Notes: a model not told the origin generated them from the sequence alone. A DNA stretch of 60,104 bases from Phycisphaerales bacterium UBA7800 (GCA_002480565.1 DLCK01000091.1:11379-71482); one strand, 5' to 3'; positions 34,875 to 44,101 are shown, numbered from the stretch's first letter. Numbers and translations: made by a program.

Positions 34875-36532
34875 TAGTTGCTGACTCCTTGCAACTTGAT
34901 AGTGGCAATCTCGGACGACTGCGAATCAAGCACAGTCAGTTGCGCGGGGTTGGATGTCGAATCAAAACCGTGATGTATAGGCTTAACAAGTGGCTTGTCA
35001 GCATTAACGTAAATGCGATCCACAATGGCTTGTGACGGTGCATCAAGTGTCTTGAGCATGCAGTTGGGATACAGCCCCAACCAAAGGCAGGCAACTGCCA
35101 ATGGGATGAGCACTGCGATTTCGCGACGATTCAAATCGGTCACGTGTTTGGGATCGTCATGGCCTGCTGGAAGCTTGAGTGGCCCCCAGACCACCTTGCC
35201 AACCATATACAAAATGTAAATCGCACCAAAGATCAAACCAGTTCCTGCAACGGCAGCGTAAACCGGCCCCATCAATGTGGTATTAAATGCACCGAGCAAA
35301 GTCAGAAATTCACCGACAAAACCGTTGAGTCCCGGTAAGCCCACCGATGCCATGGCAAAGAAGACCATGAAGCTCGCCCAGATCGGCATGACCTTCGCCA
35401 AACCGTTGAGTTGCGCCATTTCACGGGTGTGATACCGTTCATAAACCATGCCGATGAGCAGGAACAAAGCTCCCGTCGAAAGGCCATGGTTAATCATGTA
35501 CATCACTGAACCGCTGATACCTTGTACGTTGATGGCAAACATGCCCAGAATACAAAAACCAAGGTGGGACACCGAGGAATAGGCGACGAGTTTTTTGATA
35601 TCTTTCTGCATCCAACAGATCAGTGCTGCATAGACAATGCCGATAATCGCAGCGATGCCCATCACAGGTGCCACAGTCAATGCAGCAGCAGGGAGCATCG
35701 GGATCGCCAGTCTCACCAAAGCATAGGTGCCAAGCTTAAGCAACACCCCTGCCAGGACGACCGAGCCAGCTGTCGGTGCTTCGGTATGTGCCAGTGGAAG
35801 CCATGTATGAACCGGGAAGATTGGAACCTTGACCGCAAACCCCGCGAGCATTGCAAGCATGACCCAAAGTTGCTGGGTGTCGGTCATGTAGAGATAGGCT
35901 GTGGATAAAGCAGAAAAATCAAAATTCCAAATGCCGATCATCGACGGATTCTGCGTTGCATTACACCAAGCCATGTAGATGATGCCCGCAAAGGTGAGCA
36001 TCGAGCCGGTGAAGGTATACAGGAAGAATATCCGTGCAGCTTTAAGACGATCTGACGAGCCATAGATGCCAATGAGAAAGTACATCGGGATGAGGGTGAA
36101 CTCGAAGCAGATGTAAAAGAAGATCACATTGGTGGCGACAAACACGCCGATCATCGCTGCTTCAAGCAACAGTAACCAGATGTAGAATTCGCGGACACGT
36201 TCTTTGACTGCGTTAAATGAACCGAGAATCACAATCGGCATCAGGAACGTAGTGAGCAGGATCAGCCAGACAGAAATACTGTCTACGCCGAATGAAAAGG
36301 TAAGACCAAGACTTGAGAACCATTCGATCTGTGAAACCAGCCCAAATTCTGCGGATTGCGTGAAGTCGAATCCGATGAGCAGGCCGATCGAGAATACAAA
36401 GGTGAAGATCGTGCTGATGAGTGTAAACGTCCGGACACGTTCAGGGTTGTCACCTGCAAGTAAAGGCAGGAGCAAACCACTGAGCAGTGGGAAGATCACC
36501 AGCAGTGGGAGTAATGCAATGGAGTCAGGCAT
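34874..36532 (-). CDS. nuoM: NADH-quinone oxidoreductase subunit M
   Basis: Antiporter-like membrane subunit of complex I, 552 residues with about 14 helices. Segments that identify it are FSFGVDSISVWLILLTTFLMPI, FEFTLIPMYFLIGIYG with the conserved Glu of helix 5, VPIFPVHTWLPLAHTEAPTAGSVVLAGVLLKLG and LVAYSSVSHLGF. A soluble extension of about 60 residues follows the last helix. It sits between nuoL (57 bases upstream) and nuoN (one-base overlap). Confidence 0.96.
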   Translation of the reverse strand: MPDSIALLPLLVIFPLLSGLLLPLLAGDNPERVRTFTLISTIFTFVFSIGLLIGFDFTQSAEFGLVSQIEWFSSLGLTFSFGVDSISVWLILLTTFLMPIVILGSFNAVKERVREFYIWLLLLEAAMIGVFVATNVIFFYICFEFTLIPMYFLIGIYGSSDRLKAARIFFLYTFTGSMLTFAGIIYMAWCNATQNPSMIGIWNFDFSALSTAYLYMTDTQQLWVMLAMLAGFAVKVPIFPVHTWLPLAHTEAPTAGSVVLAGVLLKLGTYALVRLAIPMLPAAALTVAPVMGIAAIIGIVYAALICWMQKDIKKLVAYSSVSHLGFCILGMFAINVQGISGSVMYMINHGLSTGALFLLIGMVYERYHTREMAQLNGLAKVMPIWASFMVFFAMASVGLPGLNGFVGEFLTLLGAFNTTLMGPVYAAVAGTGLIFGAIYILYMVGKVVWGPLKLPAGHDDPKHVTDLNRREIAVLIPLAVACLWLGLYPNCMLKTLDAPSQAIVDRIYVNADKPLVKPIHHGFDSTSNPAQLTVLDSQSSEIATIKLQGVSN

Positions 36533-36589
36533 CGTTGTTTATTTCCAGGCTTTAAATGTCGAGTCAGCCAGTTGGTTTTCCAGTTACGA

Positions 36590-38605
36590 TCAATAAGTCT
36601 GTGAGAGCATCCACGTGACCATGATGAGGATTCCCGCCAGTCCCAGGACCATGCCAAGGCCGTAACCTTGAAGCACACCCGTTTGAGATTGACGCACGAA
36701 TTTACCCATTTGGCTGGGCAGCAGTCCAACAATCGCGACCATGCCGTCGATCACCAGTCTGTCAATTAAAAAGAACACGGAACCCATGAGCTTCAACGGT
36801 CGCACAACAGCCACGTCGTAAAGCTCGTCGATCCAGAACTTGTTTTCAAGTAAGTCGCAAAGTGCTGCGTAATTCTTTTTAACCTTGTCCGCAGCTTCAC
36901 GTCGAATCAGGTGGAAGTAGGCAGCAAGCGCAATCCCTGACAAGGCACAGATGATGCTGATAATCATCACCGCTTTGTGAATATCCATCCCAAGTAGTGA
37001 CGGGTGGTCACCCTCTGCACCATGCCCACCAACGGAATGTACCGCAGCAGACGATGCATTGACCATCTCCTGCATCCAATGATGACAGGCAAAGCCAGCT
37101 GCAACTGCACCCACTGCCAGGAAACACAAGGGAGCGTTCATCGACCAAGGCATTTCATGCGGTGCATGGTGGCCGTGATCCTCGCCGTGCCCATGTGCAT
37201 CATCATGGCCATGGGCATCGTCAGCTTCGTCGCCGTGGTGATCGTCGCCCATGACATAATGCTCTGCACCCCAGAAGACTCTAAACCACAGTCGGAAGGT
37301 GTAGTACGCCGTCATGAACGCGGTGAACAAACCTGACCATGCCAGGATGGTGATCCACGTGTTATGGTCGCTGATCCCCTTGGCCATTGCGTCACCCAGG
37401 ATCAAGTCCTTGGAGTAGAAACCAGCGGACATCGGGAAGCCAGCTAGTGCCAGACAACCCAGGAACATCAGCCAGCAGGTGACTGGCATTTTCTTGCGGA
37501 GTCCGCCCATATTGCGTAGGTCAAGCTGCCCGGTCATCGCGTGCATGACGCTACCGGCTGTGAGGAATAGCAGGGCTTTGAAAAACGCGTGGGTAAACAG
37601 ATGGAACACGCCACCGATACTCGATGACACACCTATCCCCAGGAACATGTATCCAAGTTGGGAAACCGTCGAGTAGGCCCAGACGCGTTTGATGTCGTAC
37701 TGACAAAGGGCAATCAAACCGGCAAAAAGTGCGGTCGCTGCGCCGACAGTTGCTACGGCAGGTAAGGCATACTCACTAAGCACGAACACCGGCATCATAC
37801 GGGCAATCATGTACACACCCGCGGTCACCATCGTCGCAGCATGGATCAAAGCGGACACCGGGGTCGGGCCTTCCATGGCGTCGGGCAGCCAGACGTAAAG
37901 AGGAATCTGTGCTGATTTACCAAAGGCGCCAAGCATCAGCAAAAACGGGATCGCCTTAACCGATGCCGAAGCCGTTTCAGGTGTAAGGTGATGGAGTTTT
38001 TCAAACAGTAGAGCATATTCAATTGTCCCAAATTCGCGGAACGTCAGGAAGATGCCCAAAGCAAAACCAAGGTCACCAATGCGATTGACGATGAAGGCTT
38101 TTTTACCTGCTGCAACAGCAGATGGTTTTTCGTAGTAATAGCCAATAAGCAGATACGAGCAGAGTCCCACACCTTCCCAACCCAGGAACAGTAGCAACAG
38201 GTTGTCACCCATCACCAAAGTCGTCATGGAGAAGATGAACAAGCCCACGCCGAAGAAGAATCGGGCGTAGCCTTTATCCCCCTTCATGTAGCCTGCTGCG
38301 TACCAAACCACCAGTGAGCCGATGCCGGTGACGACAAAGAGCATGATGATGGTCAACGTGTCAAAGTAGTAGCTGAAGTTCGCTTTAAACTCGCCAGCAT
38401 GAATCCATTCAAAGAAAGGAACCGTAACCGCCTTGCTGTCAGGTGTGATGTGACTTGCTGCCATGAGGCTGATTCCGAAACTTGCAGCCACCGAAGCAAA
38501 AACGATCCACGACGCGTAATCCCGAAGTGACCGCTTCATACAGCAAACACCGCTGAGTATCGCAGCTAAGAGGGGTAACCAGGGAATGAATTTCGCAATT
38601 TCCAT
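36590..38605 (-). CDS. nuoL: NADH-quinone oxidoreductase subunit L
   Basis: Largest antiporter-like subunit of complex I, 671 residues. Landmarks are FLGWEGVGLCSYLLIGYYYEKPSAVAAGKKAF, LPDAMEGPTPVSALIHAATMVTAGVYM and KRVWAYSTVSQLGYMFLG. The long lateral helix and a last anchor helix follow. A loop near residues 448-482 is very rich in His, Asp and Glu (repeats of DDAHGH type) and is not a conserved part of the family. It has a weak ribosome site and starts 96 bases after nuoK. Confidence 0.96.
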   Translation of the reverse strand: MEIAKFIPWLPLLAAILSGVCCMKRSLRDYASWIVFASVAASFGISLMAASHITPDSKAVTVPFFEWIHAGEFKANFSYYFDTLTIIMLFVVTGIGSLVVWYAAGYMKGDKGYARFFFGVGLFIFSMTTLVMGDNLLLLFLGWEGVGLCSYLLIGYYYEKPSAVAAGKKAFIVNRIGDLGFALGIFLTFREFGTIEYALLFEKLHHLTPETASASVKAIPFLLMLGAFGKSAQIPLYVWLPDAMEGPTPVSALIHAATMVTAGVYMIARMMPVFVLSEYALPAVATVGAATALFAGLIALCQYDIKRVWAYSTVSQLGYMFLGIGVSSSIGGVFHLFTHAFFKALLFLTAGSVMHAMTGQLDLRNMGGLRKKMPVTCWLMFLGCLALAGFPMSAGFYSKDLILGDAMAKGISDHNTWITILAWSGLFTAFMTAYYTFRLWFRVFWGAEHYVMGDDHHGDEADDAHGHDDAHGHGEDHGHHAPHEMPWSMNAPLCFLAVGAVAAGFACHHWMQEMVNASSAAVHSVGGHGAEGDHPSLLGMDIHKAVMIISIICALSGIALAAYFHLIRREAADKVKKNYAALCDLLENKFWIDELYDVAVVRPLKLMGSVFFLIDRLVIDGMVAIVGLLPSQMGKFVRQSQTGVLQGYGLGMVLGLAGILIMVTWMLSQTY

Positions 38606-38701
38606 AAGCTTACAAGCTCGTCCGTGTAGGGTTTAAATTCAATCAACCAGCAAGGCCGTTTTATCTTGGCAAATGCTTTGGTGACTTCTGCCGTACAAGC
38701 A

Positions 38702-39010
38702 TCAGCCTTTGAGACTGGCCCACGCATTGGCATCCAAAGTTCGTTTGCGTCTAAAGAGTAAGACCACCAGGCCCAATGCCAAGGCAGCTTCGGCAGCAGC
38801 AATCGTCAATACAAAAATGACAAATGTCTGCCCGGTCACATTCCCGTGGTATCGACTAAATGCAACCAAAGACAAACTCACGCCCTGAAACATCATTTCC
38901 GTGCAAAGGAACATGATAATCAGGTTCCGACGGGTGATAAAACCGATCATCCCCAGGCAAAAGAGGATCGCACCGATGATCAGGTAATGAGTCAACATCA
39001 TGTCAGCCAT
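38702..39010 (-). CDS. nuoK: NADH-quinone oxidoreductase subunit K
   Basis: Three-helix membrane subunit of complex I, 102 residues with the start at 39010, the family's usual size. It shows YLIIGAILFCLGMIGFITRRNLI, then the conserved Glu in FLCTEMMFQGVSL, and the second membrane Glu in AAAEAALALGLVVLLFRR. The ATG at 39010 has AAGGA 8 bases upstream. An ATG at 39019 overlaps that site and is less likely. It starts 17 bases after the nuoJ stop. Confidence 0.95.
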   Translation of the reverse strand: MADMMLTHYLIIGAILFCLGMIGFITRRNLIIMFLCTEMMFQGVSLSLVAFSRYHGNVTGQTFVIFVLTIAAAEAALALGLVVLLFRRKRTLDANAWASLKG

Positions 39011-39027
39011 AGCAGTCATCCTTTACA

Positions 39028-39867
39028 TCAAGCGTTGGGAACTTCGTCCACACGCTTCTTGGCAATCACAACAGCCCCGATCAGCGAGACCAACAAAATC
39101 ACACCAGCCAGTTCAATCCCCAACGGATGACTGTCAAACAGATTCAAGCCTACCTTTTCAATATTGTCCAGTTCGGTTTTACTGGCCAAGTCGGCAGGTA
39201 ATTGAGCGTCTGGATTGTTGGCCTTGATTTTGGCTTCCAACTCAAGGACCGGACGTTTGCTTAATGTGTTTTCAATCACCCAGGCATCAGGCTGACTGCG
39301 TGCATAATAATTCTGAGGGTACGAGCTGCCGGGCTTACTGTGCATCGCAAAGACGCTCAAAAGTAAGCTTAGCATCAAGAAGCCAACCGCAATCGCTGCG
39401 ACCGGTTCGCGTGGGAGACGATCGTATTCGGGGGTATCTTCATCACGCTGTGCATCACCACTGTCAGCAGCAAGCATGATCACAAACATGTAGGTCACAA
39501 GAATCGCGCCACCGTAGATGATGATCATTGCAAATGCCATGAACTCGGCATCGAGTGTCAAAAACAATCCGCAGACCGCCAACACCACCAGCACGAACCA
39601 CAAGGCAGCATAGACTGGCTTGGTCTGTGTGATCACCCGAGTTGCACTGGCAATGGCGATCGCGGCAAAAAGGTAGTAGTACCCCAACGCCGGTTCAGGC
39701 AAGCCTGTGAGACTGGGAAGGTACTGAGATAAATACAGCCATAAGCCGCCCAACGACGAAGCCCCTAGAAGAAAACCGATTCGAACGGGTGTATACCCGC
39801 GACGCGGCATCATCATAAAGAGGGCAACCGCCCCGACGACACTGGCTAAATACAGCGCTGCTGTCAT
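39028..39867 (-). CDS. nuoJ: NADH-quinone oxidoreductase subunit J
   Basis: Five-helix membrane subunit of complex I, 279 residues with a start at 39867; the open frame to 39999 lacks support. The identifying part is AEFMAFAMIIIYGGAILVTYMFVIMLA, with the pi-bulge helix 3 region. The N-terminal 90 residues carry extra helices, and a soluble loop of about 90 residues sits between the last two helices, so it is longer than the ~170-200 of most NuoJ. It is the first gene of this nuo cluster; nuoA to nuoI are not upstream. Confidence 0.9.
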   Translation of the reverse strand: MTAALYLASVVGAVALFMMMPRRGYTPVRIGFLLGASSLGGLWLYLSQYLPSLTGLPEPALGYYYLFAAIAIASATRVITQTKPVYAALWFVLVVLAVCGLFLTLDAEFMAFAMIIIYGGAILVTYMFVIMLAADSGDAQRDEDTPEYDRLPREPVAAIAVGFLMLSLLLSVFAMHSKPGSSYPQNYYARSQPDAWVIENTLSKRPVLELEAKIKANNPDAQLPADLASKTELDNIEKVGLNLFDSHPLGIELAGVILLVSLIGAVVIAKKRVDEVPNA

Positions 39868-40432
39868 AGGTCTGCGCTTTATTCTAAGACCAACAGATAC
39901 ATACCATCCCCCAATGGAGTCTCTGCGGCAAGTCCTATAAATTGTCCTGATCGCCCTGCCGAACACTTCCAATAGAAATGTCACAGACAGACCAATCAAC
40001 GTAAACCGTCATAGGATAGGTGCCAACGTGATCTTCTGCAACAAAAGGCCACCCCCAGCCTTAGGATCACATTCTCTGATCATCACGCTAGATGCTGTCG
40101 TGTTGATACCCAATCTCAACCATGGAGAAATATCGATCAAACTCAGTGAAAATATCGCTCATAAAAATACTAAAGTGTTTTATTTTCAAGGTTTATTTGT
40201 ATGAATAATCAACGGGAATTTACTAGTTTTTAACCAATCTGGCTTCTGAATCATAAAGCACTGAGGCTTTTAATTCGATTGTTACGTTTACCACTTCTCC
40301 ATGCACACGTGTGACCGGGTATCACACGGGAGAAATCTGGGCGTACATCTCATGCAGGCAGCAAGCCATCACGTACTTGTGGCAACCTGTCTGATCTTCA
40401 GAGGTTCCAACAGGGGGTAGAACTTTTCAAAA
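39868..40432. other. 565-base gap between nuoJ and the chemoreceptor gene
   Basis: No gene of usual length or composition is visible. It must hold the promoter of the nuo cluster (minus strand) and the leader of the chemoreceptor (plus strand). The last 125 bases contain the hairpins listed separately. I see no clear sigma-70 or sigma-28 promoter. Confidence 0.5.
40308..40389 (+). ncRNA. Structured leader of the chemoreceptor mRNA (unknown class)
   Basis: Hairpin 1: CGTGTGA (40308-40314), 7-base loop, TCACACG (40322-40328). Hairpin 2: outer arms CAGG (40355-40358) with CCTG (40386-40389), inner arms GCCA (40365-40368) with TGGC (40380-40383). It ends 43 bases before the start codon. I could not match it to a known riboswitch, and the first hairpin can also be read as the DNA palindrome CACACGTGTG. 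Confidence 0.35.
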
Positions 40433-42412
40433 ATGAAAATCCGCACGAAATTACTGTTACTGGTGATTGTTCCTATTTTTGCAATATGTATCGAGGGGGT
40501 ACTTCAATGCAAAAACAGTTACAACAAAATGACTCAGGGCCAATTGCTTTTGCAATCCTCTGAAATTGCTGGACAAATCAGCAATCTGGTCCACGAACTT
40601 CAAAAAGAACGGGGTCGAACTGCAGGTTTTCTTGGAAGCCAAGGCAAAAAGTTCAGCTCAGAATTGCAAACACAACGCAAAAGCACCGATGAAAAATTTG
40701 CAACTCTGACAACTGCTTTAAAAAGCTATCCCAAAGACAAAGTCTCAAAGCGTATACAAAATCGGTTGGATATAGCCATCAGAAACTCTGAACAACTTGC
40801 CCAAGTACGTAATCAGGTAAGTGCCCAGAATATCAACGCACCCACAGCGATTGGGTATTACACGGATCTGAATTCTGACATGCTCTCGATTGTTCAAAGT
40901 ATGTCAGACCAAAGTACAAATGCTCGAATCACCTCTGAACTTGCAGCCAATTTGTACCTTCAGAAAACCAAGGAAAACGCAGGCATTGAACGTGCTATTT
41001 TGAGTAATGCCTTTGCTGCCGATGCTTTTAGTCCAGATTTATTCCAGAAGTTCATCGGCAATCTTGCAAAGCAGCAAACCTACATGAACGAGTTTGAGAA
41101 CCTGGCAACAGAAAAAATGTCTCAAATTTATCACAAAGCTTCAGCTGACAGTTCCTTTGCCAAGGTCGAAGAATACCGCAAACTAGCCATGAATAAAGCC
41201 AATGACGGAGGTTTTGGAGTCGCCCCCTCTGACTGGTTTAGTACCATTACCACAAAAATCAATCAACTCAAAAGTGCTGAGGAACAAGTCAGCCAATACG
41301 TTGCCCATGACATCCACGAAAGCAACGAAGCTTACAAGCAGGAAATGTATCACGCTGGTTTCATCGCCGGCGGCTTTGCACTCTTAACCATTTGCATCGG
41401 TATCTGGTCTTATCATTCAATTAATCGCCCCATTCAAGCCATGACTGATCGCATGAAGGATATTGCTCAAGGCGAAGGTGATCTGACTCAACGTGTCGAC
41501 GACCGTCGTAAAGATGAACTGGGCATCATGGCAGGTTTCTTCAATCAGTTTGTTGAAAAAATACAGCAGACCGTTATTCATGTTGCTCAAGCAACGCGCG
41601 ACGTGGCATCGGCAGCGACTGAAATTGCAGCCACCAGCGAACAAATGGCAGGTTCACTCTCTCATCAAAAAACACAGAACCATCAAGTCGCCAGTGCTGT
41701 GGAAGAACTTTCGTGCAGTGTGATGGAAATCGCCAATCGCACCACCACCCTTTCCAATCATGCCACTTCCTCAGGTGATACCGCCAAGGAAGGTAATCAA
41801 GTGGTGGATGACACGGTTCAGAAAATCCAACTCATCGCCAACATTGTCAACGAAGCTTCCTCCCAGATGCATGAGTTAGGTGAACGTTCCCAATCCATTG
41901 GCGTGGTGATTCGTGTGATTAATGACATCGCAGAACAAACCAACCTTTTGGCATTAAATGCTGCCATTGAAGCCGCTCGTGCCGGGCAACATGGTCGCGG
42001 TTTTGCAGTGGTGGCAGATGAAGTCCGCAAATTAGCTGAACGCACGACATCTGCAACGGATGAAGTCACCCAGCTGATCACCGCAATCCAAACCCAGACG
42101 CAATCTGCCATCGAACACATGGGACAAGGCACATCGTTGGTCGACGAAGGTGTCAATGCAGCCTCATCGGCAGGTGAAGCTTTATCTCGCATTGTCGACG
42201 GAACTCAGGAAGTTGGCACACTCGTTGCATCCATTGCAGCAGCTACCGAGCAGCAATCCTCAGCGACGCAGGAAATTTCACGATCACTTGAATCAATTAG
42301 CAGTGCATCTGAAGAATCCAATCAGGCTGCCGGTCAAGCCGCTGATGCCGCAGGACAACTCTCCCGTCGTGCTGAATCCTTGCAGACCATGATCAATCAA
42401 TTCAAGGTCTAA
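40433..42412 (+). CDS. Methyl-accepting chemotaxis protein with NIT sensor domain
   Basis: 659 residues. Two membrane helices (about 7-27 and 308-328) bracket a periplasmic helical domain. The domain opens with LVHELQKERGRTAGFLGSQ (52-70) and includes ERAILSNAFAADAF, the pattern of nitrate/nitrite-sensing (NIT) domains. A HAMP domain (about 329-382) and the signalling domain follow, with the hairpin tip NDIAEQTNLLALNAAIEAARAGQHGRGFAVVADEVRKLAERT. It probably signals nitrate or a similar anion to CheA and the flagellar motor. No che genes are nearby. No Shine-Dalgarno is seen at usual spacing (GGGGG lies about 16 bases upstream). Confidence 0.93.
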   Translation: MKIRTKLLLLVIVPIFAICIEGVLQCKNSYNKMTQGQLLLQSSEIAGQISNLVHELQKERGRTAGFLGSQGKKFSSELQTQRKSTDEKFATLTTALKSYPKDKVSKRIQNRLDIAIRNSEQLAQVRNQVSAQNINAPTAIGYYTDLNSDMLSIVQSMSDQSTNARITSELAANLYLQKTKENAGIERAILSNAFAADAFSPDLFQKFIGNLAKQQTYMNEFENLATEKMSQIYHKASADSSFAKVEEYRKLAMNKANDGGFGVAPSDWFSTITTKINQLKSAEEQVSQYVAHDIHESNEAYKQEMYHAGFIAGGFALLTICIGIWSYHSINRPIQAMTDRMKDIAQGEGDLTQRVDDRRKDELGIMAGFFNQFVEKIQQTVIHVAQATRDVASAATEIAATSEQMAGSLSHQKTQNHQVASAVEELSCSVMEIANRTTTLSNHATSSGDTAKEGNQVVDDTVQKIQLIANIVNEASSQMHELGERSQSIGVVIRVINDIAEQTNLLALNAAIEAARAGQHGRGFAVVADEVRKLAERTTSATDEVTQLITAIQTQTQSAIEHMGQGTSLVDEGVNAASSAGEALSRIVDGTQEVGTLVASIAAATEQQSSATQEISRSLESISSASEESNQAAGQAADAAGQLSRRAESLQTMINQFKV

Positions 42413-42429
42413 AAGTCCCAGGCATAGTG

Positions 42430-42466
42430 AACCATCAGACTCTGAAGATGACATTGTCTGATGGTT
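42430..42466 (+). terminator. Hairpin after the chemoreceptor gene
   Basis: Perfect 11-bp arms AACCATCAGAC (42430-42440) and GTCTGATGGTT (42456-42466) with a 15-base loop, 18 bases after the stop. The T-run is short, so termination may be weak. Confidence 0.6.
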
Positions 42467-42475
42467 TACTACACT
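42448..42475 (+). promoter_or_regulatory. Promoter of the 42483 gene
   Basis: ATGACA (42448-42453), 16 bases, TACACT (42470-42475), 7 bases to the ATG at 42483. The -35 lies in the loop of the preceding terminator-like hairpin. It predicts a leaderless message. Confidence 0.5.
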
Positions 42476-42482
42476 ATGCCCC

Positions 42483-43031
42483 ATGACCAGTTCTCAAGCT
42501 CAACGTGTAATACGCAAACCCGGGCGGGGTTTTCGCCCTTATCTGCTGATTCCTAAAGTCCTGGCCATGGCCGTATATTTTGGTGCCATGGTCTGTGCAG
42601 CCGTTCTCTGGCATGTCCAGATAGGCTGTAAACCCATGGAAGAAATTGATGCCGCGACACTCATGCAGCAACTCATGACCATTCGTCTGTTGGTGGTCTG
42701 TGTTGGTGTTCCTGCATTACTTCTGACCATCGTCATGGGTCTGCTATTGTGGCTCGAACATCCCAAGACATTTTTACGCATGCGTTGGGTTCGGGTAAAA
42801 CTCATCCTGTTGGGGTTGGGGATACCCGGCTTTCATGTGTTTATGGCATCAAGGCTTTATCACTTCCGACATACCTTGGAATCGGGTACCATTGAGCAAT
42901 CGCTCAAGAACCAATTGACTCTGGGCTTTACACTATTGTTGATCTGGTCAGCAGTGATTATCTGGCTGGGACGACACAAACCCAGACTCTGGCAAAATTG
43001 GGCCAAAAATTACAAATCCAAGACAAAATAA
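42483..43031 (+). CDS. Four-helix membrane protein, HemJ/CopD-like
   Basis: 182 residues with four predicted membrane helices (about 20-43, 66-90, 100-118, 143-162). The segment MRWVRVKLILLGLGIPGFHVF resembles the WLHAKLxLVxLLxGYH part of HemJ, a membrane protoporphyrinogen oxidase, and of CopD-type proteins. The match is short, so the function is open. It begins an apparent operon with two lipoprotein genes (21 and 1 bases apart). Confidence 0.6.
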   Translation: MTSSQAQRVIRKPGRGFRPYLLIPKVLAMAVYFGAMVCAAVLWHVQIGCKPMEEIDAATLMQQLMTIRLLVVCVGVPALLLTIVMGLLLWLEHPKTFLRMRWVRVKLILLGLGIPGFHVFMASRLYHFRHTLESGTIEQSLKNQLTLGFTLLLIWSAVIIWLGRHKPRLWQNWAKNYKSKTK

Positions 43032-43052
43032 CGAGCCGCGGAGATTACAAGT

Positions 43053-43607
43053 ATGCGTCTGATTGGGAGCTTCTTTTCAGTTACCTGTCTTTTACTGAGC
43101 GTCTGCCTCAACGGTGGTTGCGCTGACAAGCAGTCCAATGCACAACGCCAACGCATCGCTCAATTCCCGCCGGACTTCGCGTTGGAATTTTTTGTCGATG
43201 GCAAGGTTGATGACACCGACCCCCGACTCATTCGCAGCAAGTACCTGCTTCAGCCCAATTTCAGTCTGCACCTGTCTCTGGGAGACCAAGCGTCCATCAC
43301 CCATTATCCATCACGTTTTCTTAAACTTCGTCGAAGTGAGTTTCAGCAAATTGTCAACGTGACCCAACAAGCCAACCTGATGGCTGAACCCACCAGCCCT
43401 TTTGCCGAAGAAGTTCTCAATCATCAGCATCCGGCGGATCCTAAACGCCCCTTACTGCATATCACCATCACCAGTTGGGGCAAGACCAATCACTACATCA
43501 CCACTGCCACCGATTCACCGCCGACACGGGTCCTGCTTGATCGCCTGATTTTGCTCACAGGCAGGAAACTTCCCGAAGGTGCCATGGACGCCCATCGAGG
43601 ATATTAA
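43053..43607 (+). CDS. Lipoprotein of unknown function (tandem copy 1)
   Basis: 184 residues. A lipoprotein signal ends in LNGGC (Cys at about 23), so the mature protein is lipid-anchored. GGAG lies 9 bases before the ATG. The body has a beta-strand, Leu-rich step and C-terminal helix plan like that of the next gene: FSLHLSLG..., a helix around LKLRRSEFQQIVNVTQQANLM, then ITITSWGKTNHYITT and a final LLDRLILLTGR. No named family recognised. Confidence 0.7.
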   Translation: MRLIGSFFSVTCLLLSVCLNGGCADKQSNAQRQRIAQFPPDFALEFFVDGKVDDTDPRLIRSKYLLQPNFSLHLSLGDQASITHYPSRFLKLRRSEFQQIVNVTQQANLMAEPTSPFAEEVLNHQHPADPKRPLLHITITSWGKTNHYITTATDSPPTRVLLDRLILLTGRKLPEGAMDAHRGY

Positions 43608-43608
43608 A

Positions 43609-44094
43609 ATGTCACTGCGATTACACCTCATATTTCTGCTTACCTTACCAATGCTGATCACTGCCTGTAAGACCTCTCCAAGCGTGACGGCACCATCAGG
43701 CATCGAGCCTATGACCATCGCAATTCAGGCCTTGACCACCGACAAACGCTATTCCTATTTTGAACTCTCGCCCAATGGTGATCTATCCTACGGCGGAGGC
43801 TTTAACGCCATCAATCGTAATGCCAAACCTGTAACCCAACTCAACTCCGAGCAATTATTTCAACTGCAAACCTACATCAATCAATCCGACCTGTTCACAG
43901 CCAAGGTGTCAGGCAATCAGAGTCGCAGTCGATCAGAAACGGTACATCATGAGTTGCAGTTAAAAGTTGGTAAACGTAAGCGAAATATTGTGGTCAATGA
44001 TGATCGCATTCCAGCCGTGGCAAGACTTCACGATATGCTCTTTGAGTACTATGCCCAAGCACGTTACAACCTGCCTGGTATTGGCAAGAAGTAA
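43609..44094 (+). CDS. Lipoprotein of unknown function (tandem copy 2)
   Basis: 161 residues from the ATG at 43609, one base after the preceding stop, with AGGA upstream. A lipoprotein signal ends in LITAC. The layout parallels the preceding protein: YFELSPNGDLSYGG, a helix at LNSEQLFQLQTYINQSDLF, LQLKVGKRKRNIVVND, and a closing helix ARLHDMLFEYYAQ. The two are probably distant paralogues that act together. No named family recognised. It converges on nnrE with 7 bases between. Confidence 0.7.
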   Translation: MSLRLHLIFLLTLPMLITACKTSPSVTAPSGIEPMTIAIQALTTDKRYSYFELSPNGDLSYGGGFNAINRNAKPVTQLNSEQLFQLQTYINQSDLFTAKVSGNQSRSRSETVHHELQLKVGKRKRNIVVNDDRIPAVARLHDMLFEYYAQARYNLPGIGKK

Positions 44095-44101
44095 GTCAAG
44101 A

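Noticed and set aside
40321..40420. c-di-GMP (GEMM-I) riboswitch before the chemoreceptor
   Set aside because: GCAAGCC recalls the core, but the GNRA-capped stem and the CGCAAAGCC segment are missing.
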